Shown: piece after piece, positions 44,149 to 52,937 of the stretch
Layout: every line of letters begins with the position of its first letter
Position numbering within the stretch: position 1 is the first letter of the stretch
Source: Acinetobacter schindleri CIP 107287
GTDB taxonomy: Bacteria; Pseudomonadota; Gammaproteobacteria; Pseudomonadales; Moraxellaceae
Direction: 5' to 3'
DNA length: 64,000 nt
NCBI RefSeq assembly: GCF_000368625.1
Contig: NZ_KB849575.1
Location: 427,202 to 491,201, forward strand
The notes under the pieces: model-generated
What the model saw: the letters and a program-made list of their open reading frames with translations, nothing else
Databases searched by the model: none
What the model was told of the DNA's origin: nothing
Position numbers and translations under genes: made by a program

Positions 44149-45145
44149 CTGTATTTGTATTTAAAGTCTGTAAAGTTTCTGCTGCAAGTTTTGCCTGTTC
44201 GTCCTGATAAGCCTGGCGCAGATCATTAATTTTAGCCAGTGCTTCATCCTGTGGAATGCGATAAATTGTGCCGCCCAGAGACTCATGCGCTTTAAAGCGT
44301 TTATAGCTCCAATGGTAGTGCTCCGGGTAACGATGAATCAATTCTTCCATTTTCTTGAAAATAATCTCGGTACCCTGATTCGGGGTAGAGCTATAAATTT
44401 GCTCATCGAGGGGTTCGAAGAACACATCAAAGCCTCCTTCAGTATTACGCATTGCAAAAAGGAACAGGCATTTTGCCTTGGTCTTTTGAATCAGTTTGGC
44501 GCTGAGGTTGCTTGAGCTGAGTGGTACACCAAAAAAAGGAATATATTCACCGCCTGCAGTTGGGGTATGGTCTGGAAGGATGACTGTCGTGCCACCTTGT
44601 TTCAAGGCTTTAAAAATCTGACGAACGCCTGTTTCATCGGTGGGTAATAAGGTGGCCTGCTCACGACTCCGTGCCTCACGAACAAAGTCATCCACGGCAG
44701 GATCTTTGACCGGCTTATACATGATGCTCATTTGAGTAAATTGAGCGAGATAAGCATTCATGATTTCCCAGGTACCAAAATGCGGCACAATCAGTACCAG
44801 CCCTTTATTTGCTGCAAGTGCTTCCTTAAGTAAATGTTGTCCTTCTACATGATGGATACGTTGAAGATTTTTTTCATTGCTCGAGCCCCAAATACTAAAA
44901 AACTCAAAATAAGACATCAATTCATTCCGGATTGAGGCACGCGTAATCTCTTCACGTTGCTGCTCTGAAAGCTCCGGAAGTGCAATTTTCAGATTAAAGC
45001 GAATAGTTTCTGAGGTCTTGGAAGTCTTCAATAGATTTACAATGCCCGCAAGACTACTTGCCATCAATCTCGTAATTGGGAGCGGAAGTCGGCTGACGAA
45101 TTTAAGCAAACCATAGGTTGAATTCTTTGAGCTTTGTGCAGTCAT
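44135..45145 (-). CDS. Lysophospholipid/lipid A acyltransferase (LpxL/LpxM family)
   Basis: This 336-residue inner-membrane acyltransferase has the HX4E active-site motif in PHFGTWEI (about 121-128). Other landmarks are RFNLKIALPELSEQQREEI near the N-terminus, LPDHTPTAGGEYIPFFGVP (about 190-208) and HYHWSYKRFKA near 290. It transfers acyl chains from acyl-ACP to a lipid A precursor or a related lipid; LpxL and LpxM cannot be told apart here. It runs convergently into comEC with a 14-bp overlap. Confidence 0.88.
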   Translation of the reverse strand: MTAQSSKNSTYGLLKFVSRLPLPITRLMASSLAGIVNLLKTSKTSETIRFNLKIALPELSEQQREEITRASIRNELMSYFEFFSIWGSSNEKNLQRIHHVEGQHLLKEALAANKGLVLIVPHFGTWEIMNAYLAQFTQMSIMYKPVKDPAVDDFVREARSREQATLLPTDETGVRQIFKALKQGGTTVILPDHTPTAGGEYIPFFGVPLSSSNLSAKLIQKTKAKCLFLFAMRNTEGGFDVFFEPLDEQIYSSTPNQGTEIIFKKMEELIHRYPEHYHWSYKRFKAHESLGGTIYRIPQDEALAKINDLRQAYQDEQAKLAAETLQTLNTNTVIES

Positions 45146-45273
45146 TGAATTGATATTAAGAGCAATGGGAAGGAATAATTGAAATTTATTATAGGATAAA
45201 ACTGCTGGTTTAGACAGAAATACTCAAATCGGTGTATATAATGGGCACAATATAATTATGTGTTGGATTGTTT

Positions 45274-46296
45274 ATGTCCGATTGGCCACCAAAACCTGAA
45301 AATCAAATACAAAATACGCCACAACCTCAGCAACCAACAGGACCTGAGTGGAAACTGCTTGAAAAAGCGGTACTTGCCTCTGTAGAAGAGCAGCGCCGTG
45401 CACGTCGTTGGGGAATCTTCTTTAAATTCCTGACGTTTGCCTATTTGCTGTTTATTATACTTGCCATGGGCAAAAGCTGCAGTACAGCATCGACTGATGC
45501 CACTAAAACTTCAGATGAGCATCTGGCGGTGGTTGATATTATTGGCACGATTGCATCAGACAAGCAAAGTGTGAATAGTAACAACACCATCAAGTCGCTG
45601 AAGAAAGCTTATGCAAGTAAGCAGGCGAAAGCAGTGGTTCTGAATATCAATTCTCCAGGTGGTTCACCAGTGCAATCTGATGAAATCTGGCAGGAAATTC
45701 AGTACCTGAAAAAGCAGTATCCGCAGAAAAAGCTGTATGCTGTAATTGGTGATACTGGCGCTTCGGGTGCTTATTATATTGCTTCTGCTGCAGATGAAAT
45801 TATTGTCAATCCATCGAGTCTGGTCGGTTCAATTGGCGTGATCATGCCGAACTATGGCGTGAGTAACCTGATGCAGAAACTGGGCGTGGAAGACCGTACC
45901 ATGACTTCGGGTGAAAATAAGGCACTACTTTCGATGACCCAGCCAGTTGATGCTGCACAGAAAGCCCATGTTCAAGGTGTGTTGGATAATGTGCATGCTC
46001 ACTTTATCAATGCAGTGAAACAAGGTCGTGGAGCAAAGCTTAAATCAACTGATCCTGCAATTTTCTCTGGTCTGTTCTGGACGGGTGAACAGGCAGTACA
46101 ATTAGGTATTGCTGACCGTACCGGTAGCTTACAAACCCTGAAGCGTGAGCTGAAAACTGATAAAGCCTTGAACTACACCGTTGAATATAGCCCATTTGAG
46201 TCTATCTTAGGTCGTATGGGGGCTTCCCTAGGCGAAGGTATTGCCAGCTCGGTTGCTCAGAAACTCAGTACTGAAAGTCAGACCAAACTGCAATGA
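45274..46296 (+). CDS. sppA: Signal peptide peptidase SppA (S49 family, short form)
   Basis: SppA degrades cleaved signal peptides in the membrane. The protein is about 340 residues (ATG at 45274, MSDWPPKP; a TTG two codons earlier is less likely). It has an N-terminal membrane helix (about 45-65), the serine in GASGAYYIASAADEI with SLVGSIGVIM following, and the general-base lysine in SGENKALLSM. It is the short, single-domain type. It overlaps the alpha/beta hydrolase gene by 4 nt. Confidence 0.93.
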   Translation: MSDWPPKPENQIQNTPQPQQPTGPEWKLLEKAVLASVEEQRRARRWGIFFKFLTFAYLLFIILAMGKSCSTASTDATKTSDEHLAVVDIIGTIASDKQSVNSNNTIKSLKKAYASKQAKAVVLNINSPGGSPVQSDEIWQEIQYLKKQYPQKKLYAVIGDTGASGAYYIASAADEIIVNPSSLVGSIGVIMPNYGVSNLMQKLGVEDRTMTSGENKALLSMTQPVDAAQKAHVQGVLDNVHAHFINAVKQGRGAKLKSTDPAIFSGLFWTGEQAVQLGIADRTGSLQTLKRELKTDKALNYTVEYSPFESILGRMGASLGEGIASSVAQKLSTESQTKLQ

Positions 46297-47099
46297 AGCC
46301 AATTATTCATTTTGCGCACGCCAATGGCGTGCCTTCTCGTGTCTATCAGAAACTGTTTGATGGACTAAAAGATGAGTATGACATTATCTATGTGCCGTTG
46401 CTGGGTCCAGATAAACGTTATCCGATTGATAATCATTGGAATAGCCTGACCCAGCAAGTGATCGACAGTATCGTACGCCAAGCACAAGGTCGCCAGGTGA
46501 TTGGTCTGGGGCATTCGCTAGGTGGAGCCTTAACCATGATGGCTGCTCGGCAACGGCCCGAACTGTTCGAGCAGGTGATCATGCTGGACCCACCTTTGAT
46601 TATGGGACCATCTTCATTGATGCTGCATATGGCAAAAGTGTTAAAGCTAAAGGCTGTAGATACGATGTCACCTGCTGCTTTGTCTTTACGCCGTCGTGAT
46701 CATTGGGAATCCCGTGAGCAGGCAGCAGAATTACTACGTTCAAAGGGCTTTTATAAAGATTTTGATCAGGATTGTTTTCAAGCCTATATTGATCATGCCT
46801 TGAAAGATGACCCAGTGCGGGGTGGGGTTGAGCTGACCATTCCCAAAATGGACGAAGTGAATATCTTTCGTACCAATCCATCCTTATGGTGGTTACCGCA
46901 AGCAAAGGTCAAACTGCCGATGCATCTTGTTGTAGGTGATGAAAGCCTGTTTCATAAAAGACAGTTTCCAAGATTGGTTCAGAAGAAGTTTGGTATTCCC
47001 TTTACGGTAACACCAGGTGGACATATGTTTCCTTTAGAAAGACCGTATGAAGTCGTCGGTCTGATCAAGCAGCTCATTGCAGAGCAGTCTTTAAAGTGA
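46293..47099 (+). CDS. Alpha/beta hydrolase
   Basis: This 268-residue enzyme has the nucleophile elbow GLGHSLGG (Ser at about 74), an HANGVPSRVYQKLFDGL oxyanion segment near the N-terminus, and likely acid and base residues in VVGDES and GGHMFPLERP. The start overlaps the sppA stop (ATGA), implying coupling. Substrate unknown; ester or lactone hydrolysis is the family norm. Confidence 0.88.
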   Translation: MKPIIHFAHANGVPSRVYQKLFDGLKDEYDIIYVPLLGPDKRYPIDNHWNSLTQQVIDSIVRQAQGRQVIGLGHSLGGALTMMAARQRPELFEQVIMLDPPLIMGPSSLMLHMAKVLKLKAVDTMSPAALSLRRRDHWESREQAAELLRSKGFYKDFDQDCFQAYIDHALKDDPVRGGVELTIPKMDEVNIFRTNPSLWWLPQAKVKLPMHLVVGDESLFHKRQFPRLVQKKFGIPFTVTPGGHMFPLERPYEVVGLIKQLIAEQSLK

Positions 47100-47111
47100 A
47101 AAATGAATCAT

Positions 47112-47141
47112 AAAAAAACGCATCCGGGGATGCGTTTTTTT
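47112..47141. terminator. Bidirectional terminator
   Basis: AAAAAACGCATC-cggg-GATGCGTTTTTT lies between the convergent hydrolase and purN genes. Confidence 0.85.
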
Positions 47142-47155
47142 ATGCAGTGTATTCT

Positions 47156-47785
47156 TTAGAGTTTGCAGAATTGAACCGGTTCCTGCATCAACTGACCGCG
47201 ATACATCACGCCAGCAGCAGTATGCTGAATGACACCTGTACAGATCCATTCCACCACTTGCGGGTAAATCAAATGTTCCAGTACATGAACGCGCTGAGCT
47301 AAAGAGTGTGTCGTATCTTGATGAGATACTTTTAAAATACCTTGAGCCAAGGCCTGACCGGCATCCAGTTCAGCGGTTACATAATGTACGGTACAGCCGT
47401 GCAGGGTATCCCCAGTATTCAGCACCCGTTGATGCGTGTGCATACCTTTGTAATTCGGCAAGAGAGAAGGATGGATGTTCACCATTTTACCTTCCCAGGC
47501 TTTAACAAATTTTTCACTTAAAATTCGCATAAAGCCTGCCAGTACCACTAAATCCACATCCCAATCTAACAGTTGCTGATGCATCACATCATCAAAGGCT
47601 TCACGATTCGGATACTGCTTGTGTTCAATCACTGCAGTCTGAATTCTAGCTTTTTGCGCACGCGCTAAAGCATAAGCTTCAGGCTTGTTGGAAATTACGC
47701 CGACAATTTGCCCTGACAGATTGGCATCAATCAGGGCTTGCAGGTTAGATCCACTGCCTGAAACAAGAACAGCAATTTTAATCAT
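47156..47785 (-). CDS. purN: Phosphoribosylglycinamide formyltransferase PurN
   Basis: PurN formylates GAR with 10-formyl-THF in purine synthesis. The 209-residue protein begins IKIAVLVSGSGSNLQALID and has the active-site region VNIHPSLLPNYKGMHTHQRVLNTGD (about 101-125), followed by GCTVHYVTAELDAGQAL. Asn, His and Asp of the catalytic set are in place. It starts 4 nt after purM, so the two form a purMN operon. Confidence 0.96.
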   Translation of the reverse strand: MIKIAVLVSGSGSNLQALIDANLSGQIVGVISNKPEAYALARAQKARIQTAVIEHKQYPNREAFDDVMHQQLLDWDVDLVVLAGFMRILSEKFVKAWEGKMVNIHPSLLPNYKGMHTHQRVLNTGDTLHGCTVHYVTAELDAGQALAQGILKVSHQDTTHSLAQRVHVLEHLIYPQVVEWICTGVIQHTAAGVMYRGQLMQEPVQFCKL

Positions 47786-47789
47786 GCGA

Positions 47790-48860
47790 TTATGCGAAGA
47801 TCACACGGATTTTTTCATCAGCGCCTTCTACAGACTCGGCATTGTCCGCAATGTGACCCATCGTCCATGCTTTTTCGCCAAGGCTGTTTAATACGTCTAC
47901 AGTTTTGTCTGCATCTGCTGCGTCAACAACAAGTACCATACCTACGCCGCAGTTAAATGTACGATACATTTCAAACTGTTCTACACCACCTTCGCGTTGA
48001 AGAAGCTTGAATAGTTCAGGCCATTCCCAAGAAGACTCATTCACAACTGCTTGAGCACCGTTTGGAAGGACGCGAGGCAGGTTACCTGGCAAACCGCCAC
48101 CAGTGATGTGTGCCATTGCATGCACATCTACCTGTTTAAGCAATTCAAGAATCGGTTTTACATAAATACGTGTTGGTTCCATTGCTACGTCAGCAAGTGG
48201 TCGACCATCGATGATCTGGTTTAAATCAACGTTTTTCACGTCAAGAATTTTACGAAGTAGTGAGTAACCATTTGAGTGTGCACCTGAAGATGCAACACCA
48301 ACTAGCACATCGCCTGCTTTAACTTTAGAGCCATCAATAATTTTACTTTGCTCAACAACACCCACACAGAAACCTGCAAGGTCGTAGTCTTCGCCTTCAT
48401 ACATGCCTGGCATTTCAGCAGTTTCACCGCCAACCAATGCACAACCAGCAAGTTCACAGCCAGCACCAATGCCAGTAACAACATTTGCTGCGACATCAAC
48501 ATTCAAGTGACCAGTTGCATAGTAATCCAGGAAGAACAGTGGTTCAGCACCACAAACGAGAAGGTCGTTTACACACATTGCAACCAGATCCTGACCAATT
48601 GTGTCATGACGGTTCAAATTCAATGCTAAACGTAATTTTGTACCAACACCATCAGTGCCAGATACGAGAACAGGTTCTTCATAACCTTTAGGGATTTTAC
48701 AAAGTGCACCAAAGCCACCAAGACCGCCCATAACTTCAGGACGTTTAGTGCGCTTAGCGACGGACTTGATTCGGTCGACTAACGCGTCTCCCGCTTCAAT
48801 ATCGACACCTGCATCTTTGTAGCTTAAACCAGTGTTTGGGGTAGAAGTTGAGTTGCTCAT
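47790..48860 (-). CDS. purM: Phosphoribosylformylglycinamidine cyclo-ligase PurM
   Basis: PurM closes the imidazole ring to give AIR using ATP. The 356-residue protein has [22 protein letters not shown] at its start, [10 protein letters not shown] (about 69-78), [18 protein letters not shown] (about 100-117) and [12 protein letters not shown] (about 142-153). All are family signatures. It is the first gene of the minus-strand purMN pair and diverges from the AI-2E gene. Confidence 0.97.
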   Translation of the reverse strand: MSNSTSTPNTGLSYKDAGVDIEAGDALVDRIKSVAKRTKRPEVMGGLGGFGALCKIPKGYEEPVLVSGTDGVGTKLRLALNLNRHDTIGQDLVAMCVNDLLVCGAEPLFFLDYYATGHLNVDVAANVVTGIGAGCELAGCALVGGETAEMPGMYEGEDYDLAGFCVGVVEQSKIIDGSKVKAGDVLVGVASSGAHSNGYSLLRKILDVKNVDLNQIIDGRPLADVAMEPTRIYVKPILELLKQVDVHAMAHITGGGLPGNLPRVLPNGAQAVVNESSWEWPELFKLLQREGGVEQFEMYRTFNCGVGMVLVVDAADADKTVDVLNSLGEKAWTMGHIADNAESVEGADEKIRVIFA

Positions 48861-48994
48861 AATGAAGTCTCCGCATTCGCGGCGCTGATTATACCCGAAT
48901 ATACGAAACTCTTATGTTATTTATGTTCTAAAATGCTATCTTTATTCAAATATTTTACTTTTTATAATGATTAATAGAGAAAAGGCAAGACTTT

Positions 48995-50215
48995 ATGGTA
49001 GATCGTACCTTACGTCGCATTTTTATCTTGGCTGGTATCGCCTTGATTATTTGGGTGTTATACCTGCTTAAGCCTGTTGTTGTTCCATTTGTTGGCGCAT
49101 TTTTTATCGCCTATCTATTTAGCCCTTTGGTTGATCGTTTACATCGTATTGGTCTGCCGCGCTGGCTCTCTATCAGTATTGTTTTTATCGGGATCGGGGT
49201 GGTGCTGACCCTAGCCATGTGGTACTTGGTGCCGTTGGTATGGAAACAGTTAATGTATGCCCGCGACAGCATTCCTGCGGGAATTCACTGGGTCAATTAT
49301 ACTTTCCTGCCATGGCTGTCTGATACTTTTAATCTCGTGCCAATGGAAATTGACACCAACCAGATTTCCAGTGTGGTCATGGATTATGTCCAGACCAATT
49401 ATAGTGCCGACAGCATTCAGGCAATGGCCTTGAAATTGGCACAATCAGGGATCAGTTTTATTCAGATTGGTGGAACGATTGTTCTTGTTCCCATCATTGC
49501 TTTTTATTTTCTGCTCGACTGGGAACGTATGCTCGACAGCATGCGCCGACTCATTCCACGTCCATACGAGCGTAGTACTTTGGAAGTTGTTGGTGAATGT
49601 CACGAAGTTTTGGGTGCATTTGTGAAAGGACAATTTCTGGTCATGGTATTACTAGGCGTTGTTTATGCCGTCGGTTTACAATTGATTGGCCTGGAAATCG
49701 GCCTGATCATCGGGATGGTCGCGGGCCTTTGCAGTATTATCCCGTATCTGGGTTTTGCAGTTGGGATTATTGCAGCAGTAGTGGCGACTTTATTCCAGTT
49801 TGGAATCGACTGGTGGCAACTGGTTCTAGTAGGCATTGTATTCATGGTAGGTCAGGCGGTAGAAGGCTATATCCTGCAACCATTCCTGCTTGGCGATAAA
49901 ATAGGCCTGTCACCAGTCGCTGTGGTATTTGCCGTATTGGCAGGTGCTCAACTGGCAGGATTCCTGGGTATGCTGATTGCCTTGCCAGTCGCTGCGGTGA
50001 TCGTTGTATTACTGCGTCATGCCCGTGAATTCTATGAAAAAAGTGCACTCTACGATAATAGAACCCTCATCATCCAAAAGGCCTCTACTGGCTCTATCAA
50101 TATTGAAACCCCTAATGTAGATGTAGATATTGACCTGAAATCACCTCATGAGAAAGCACTGCAAGCAGATGAAAAATCGAGTAAGATTGAAAAAACCCAG
50201 CTTAAAGATGGATAG
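48995..50215 (+). CDS. AI-2E family (PerM/TqsA-type) transporter
   Basis: This 406-residue membrane protein has about eight helices, including a paired N-terminal set (IFILAGIALIIWVLYLL, VVPFVGAFFIAYLFSPLV). The family core GQFLVMVLLGVVYAVGLQLIGL is at about 211-232, followed by GMVAGLCSIIPYLGFAVGIIAA. The C-terminus is a charged cytoplasmic tail. Family members export small molecules or AI-2; the substrate here is not readable. The next gene, hda, starts 14 nt downstream. Confidence 0.9.
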   Translation: MVDRTLRRIFILAGIALIIWVLYLLKPVVVPFVGAFFIAYLFSPLVDRLHRIGLPRWLSISIVFIGIGVVLTLAMWYLVPLVWKQLMYARDSIPAGIHWVNYTFLPWLSDTFNLVPMEIDTNQISSVVMDYVQTNYSADSIQAMALKLAQSGISFIQIGGTIVLVPIIAFYFLLDWERMLDSMRRLIPRPYERSTLEVVGECHEVLGAFVKGQFLVMVLLGVVYAVGLQLIGLEIGLIIGMVAGLCSIIPYLGFAVGIIAAVVATLFQFGIDWWQLVLVGIVFMVGQAVEGYILQPFLLGDKIGLSPVAVVFAVLAGAQLAGFLGMLIALPVAAVIVVLLRHAREFYEKSALYDNRTLIIQKASTGSINIETPNVDVDIDLKSPHEKALQADEKSSKIEKTQLKDG

Positions 50216-50229
50216 GCCAAAAAATAGAT

Positions 50230-50934
50230 ATGCGTCAATTGCAACTTGATATTGAACCCCAGCTCGATGCCCGAATCAGTGATTTTTCGGGTCCGGGATG
50301 GGGGCATGTAATTGATGCGATTCGCCAGCTCCATGCGGGTCTGATTAATCGTTTCTATGTCTATGGGGGTGCTGGAACAGGTAAGAGTCATTTACTTTCT
50401 GCAATTTGTGATTCTTACTTAGAAGTGGGGAAAACTGCAATTCAGGTCTCTTTATTGGAACTTTTGGATGCACCTACAGAAGCCATTACCTCACTTGACC
50501 GCTATGATCTGGTAGCTTTAGATGATATTGAAGCGATTAGTGGCGTACCCCACTGGCAAAAGGCAGTTTTTCATTTAATTAATTATAATAATGAAGGCGG
50601 TGGTCAGCTGGTTTTTTCTTCAAGGTTTGCTCCGATTGAACTTAAGCTGGAATTACCGGATTTACAGTCTCGTTTGACCCAAGCTGTAAGTACGCGCGTT
50701 CCGAACGGAAGTCTTTATGCTGACCGTTTTGCCTTGGTATCATCAGTATTGGATAGACGTGGGATTCATCTGGATCAGCAAATTTTTGATTACCTGTTGA
50801 GTCATGGTCCGCATCAGACCTCAGTACTTTTACAAACACTTGAACAGATTATTCAACTTTTAAAGGGTGAGAAACTCAAAGTGAGTAATGCTAATTTAAG
50901 GCAGATTTATGCATTGATTGACGAATATCGATAA
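50230..50934 (+). CDS. hda: DnaA regulatory inactivator Hda
   Basis: Hda binds the beta clamp and stimulates ATP hydrolysis by DnaA, limiting re-initiation of replication. The 234-residue AAA+ protein starts with the clamp-binding motif RQLQLDI. It has Walker A GGAGTGKS (46-53), Walker B ALDDIE (about 96-101) and a sensor/Arg-finger region with LQSRLTQAV. It lacks a DnaA-type DNA-binding domain, as expected. Probably co-transcribed with the AI-2E gene. Confidence 0.92.
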   Translation: MRQLQLDIEPQLDARISDFSGPGWGHVIDAIRQLHAGLINRFYVYGGAGTGKSHLLSAICDSYLEVGKTAIQVSLLELLDAPTEAITSLDRYDLVALDDIEAISGVPHWQKAVFHLINYNNEGGGQLVFSSRFAPIELKLELPDLQSRLTQAVSTRVPNGSLYADRFALVSSVLDRRGIHLDQQIFDYLLSHGPHQTSVLLQTLEQIIQLLKGEKLKVSNANLRQIYALIDEYR

Positions 50935-50946
50935 ATAATAAAAATT

Positions 50947-50964
50947 CTTGAGTAATTACTCAAG
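50947..50964. promoter_or_regulatory. Perfect 18-bp palindrome downstream of hda
   Basis: CTTGAGTAA-TTACTCAAG is perfectly symmetric with no loop and no T-run. It lies 13 bp after hda and about 95 bp before the CSLREA gene. It looks more like an operator for a dimeric regulator than a terminator. Confidence 0.45.
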
Positions 50965-51057
50965 TTATGACAGATTAGAGCAAAATAATTCAAATATCGC
51001 TAGAATGATGCGATTTTAGAATAAAAAGAAAGAATATAAAAAAATTAGGAGAAGGTC

Positions 51058-52926
51058 ATGCTCAAGAAGAGCTTAGGCATTGTTTTGCTATGTATTATGG
51101 GGCAGGCATACAGTGCTGAAATTGTCGTCACCACCACTGAAGATATCGTCAGGGATGATAAAGAATGTTCCCTACGTGAGGCCGTGCAATATATTAATCA
51201 GGGGATGGATAAGCCTTATCTGGGCTGTGGGGATGACAAGCCTGTTCCTGTTATTAAGTTAAAAGAGAAGGAAATTTATAAGCTAAATTCTCCATTACAA
51301 ATAATACGCTCTATGTATATCCATACCACTTATGAAAAGAAGATGGGGGATAACCTAGAGGATGGTTTGAGCAATGCAACTATAAGAATTATGGACAATC
51401 TGCCTGCTAATACCTTGGGCGGAATTTTCAATATTGCTAATTCTGAAACAGTTTCAGAAAAAAATCAGACCGTATCTGTCAGACTGCGTGAAGTTACACT
51501 AGAAGGATGTGGTGCTATCAGTTGTAAAGTGAGCAAAGGGGGCTTAATTTATAACCAAGGTAAGCTCACCCTAGAGTATGTGAAATTACATCGCGGTATG
51601 GCCAACGATGGAGGCGCAATTTATATCGCTGGCATAAATAAGACCGATCAAACTAAAAATGGTAGCCTCACGGTTCAAAACTCCTTACTCGAAAACAATA
51701 CAGCGAATGAAGGGGGGGCTATTTATAATGAATTACCAAACTTCCATATCAGGCAATCTGTAATTAGTAAAAATACAACGACAGCTACAAGTTCTCGTTC
51801 ATCCAATATTTATACTGAAGATGTGTTATCCAATGAAGAAACTGATGTACTTGTTTTGCCACAATCTTCAATTTACAGTTCTACTCTGTATGGAAATACA
51901 GGGGCAGCAGTAACTATTCTTGATGCTATTGCTATTAATAACACCACAATTATAAATAATTCAATTGGGGTCAAGTTTGATGTAGTAAACAAACCTGGTT
52001 ATCTAGCAAATAGTATTGTATTGAATAATCCAGGGAGTACTTCTGCTAACACTGATCAGAACTGTCAATTTAGTTCTGAGCAAGTCAAAATGAGTTCCAT
52101 TTTGCAGAATAACTTGGTAGGGAATTCCTGTGGTACGGGAGCTTCTATTTATGCGAATGAAATTCTGGATGATGCTTATACGGTTCTTGCTGGTGATCAG
52201 TTAGAGGGCAAGTGTCCGAATATTACCACTTCAGCAAATGCGATTTTATGCCCCTATTTTAAAAATGAAAAACAATTTTTGGGGTATTTCAGGCCAAGAA
52301 TCCTGATGACATATACAAGTTTGAATACCACTCCAATCTTGAATAAAGGTGAACAGAATACTGATAAAACTAAAGCTGGATGTGTAGGTTATGACCAGCG
52401 TGGTAAGTCACCATTCGGTAAATGTGATCGAGGAGCAATCGAAATCCAGGATTCCAGAGATACGAGTCTGGTGGGACAGGATTTACTGATTGGTAAGTTA
52501 AATAATCAGGTGGCCCGGATTTCTATCATAGAAGCATTAGGTGATAGCGATCTTCTGCCTAAAGAGAAATGTAAGGAAGTTGTACTAGACCATCCTCAGG
52601 GTGAAGAATGGCAAGACGGCTGTTTACTGATTGAACAACAGGCTCATGTAAGTTCTAAGGGAACCGTTTCTTTGGATTTGGATGGTAATTTGGTTTATAC
52701 CCCAAGAAACCCTAAAGCAGGCGCAGATCTATTTACTATACGTGTAGTGACTACGATGAATCGTTTTGATTCAAATGCAGCTTATCTTCCAATTCGAGTA
52801 AATATCGTAATGGAAGCAGAAAATAATATGAAAAGCGATAAGGTTAAAACATCAGGTGGGGCAACCAGTATATTCTGGCTGGTACTATTGATGGGCGGCT
52901 TGACCTGGCGAAAACTAAAAAAATAA
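51058..52926 (+). CDS. Secreted CSLREA-domain protein with GlyGly-CTERM tail (first of pair)
   Basis: This 622-residue surface or secreted protein has a signal peptide (about 1-20, ending AYSA) and the CSLREA motif at 37-42. An Asn/Thr-rich parallel beta-helix-like region (about 130-330; GGAIYIAGINK, ENNTANEGGAIYNE, NNTTIINNSIG) and a C-terminal beta domain follow. The tail has GG at 600-601, a hydrophobic helix (IFWLVLLMGGL) and a basic end (RKLKK), as in GlyGly-CTERM proteins. These are exported by type II secretion and processed by rhombosortase. Neither system is encoded here. The next gene has the same plan. Confidence 0.85.
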   Translation: MLKKSLGIVLLCIMGQAYSAEIVVTTTEDIVRDDKECSLREAVQYINQGMDKPYLGCGDDKPVPVIKLKEKEIYKLNSPLQIIRSMYIHTTYEKKMGDNLEDGLSNATIRIMDNLPANTLGGIFNIANSETVSEKNQTVSVRLREVTLEGCGAISCKVSKGGLIYNQGKLTLEYVKLHRGMANDGGAIYIAGINKTDQTKNGSLTVQNSLLENNTANEGGAIYNELPNFHIRQSVISKNTTTATSSRSSNIYTEDVLSNEETDVLVLPQSSIYSSTLYGNTGAAVTILDAIAINNTTIINNSIGVKFDVVNKPGYLANSIVLNNPGSTSANTDQNCQFSSEQVKMSSILQNNLVGNSCGTGASIYANEILDDAYTVLAGDQLEGKCPNITTSANAILCPYFKNEKQFLGYFRPRILMTYTSLNTTPILNKGEQNTDKTKAGCVGYDQRGKSPFGKCDRGAIEIQDSRDTSLVGQDLLIGKLNNQVARISIIEALGDSDLLPKEKCKEVVLDHPQGEEWQDGCLLIEQQAHVSSKGTVSLDLDGNLVYTPRNPKAGADLFTIRVVTTMNRFDSNAAYLPIRVNIVMEAENNMKSDKVKTSGGATSIFWLVLLMGGLTWRKLKK

Positions 52927-52937
52927 TTTGGAAATAT

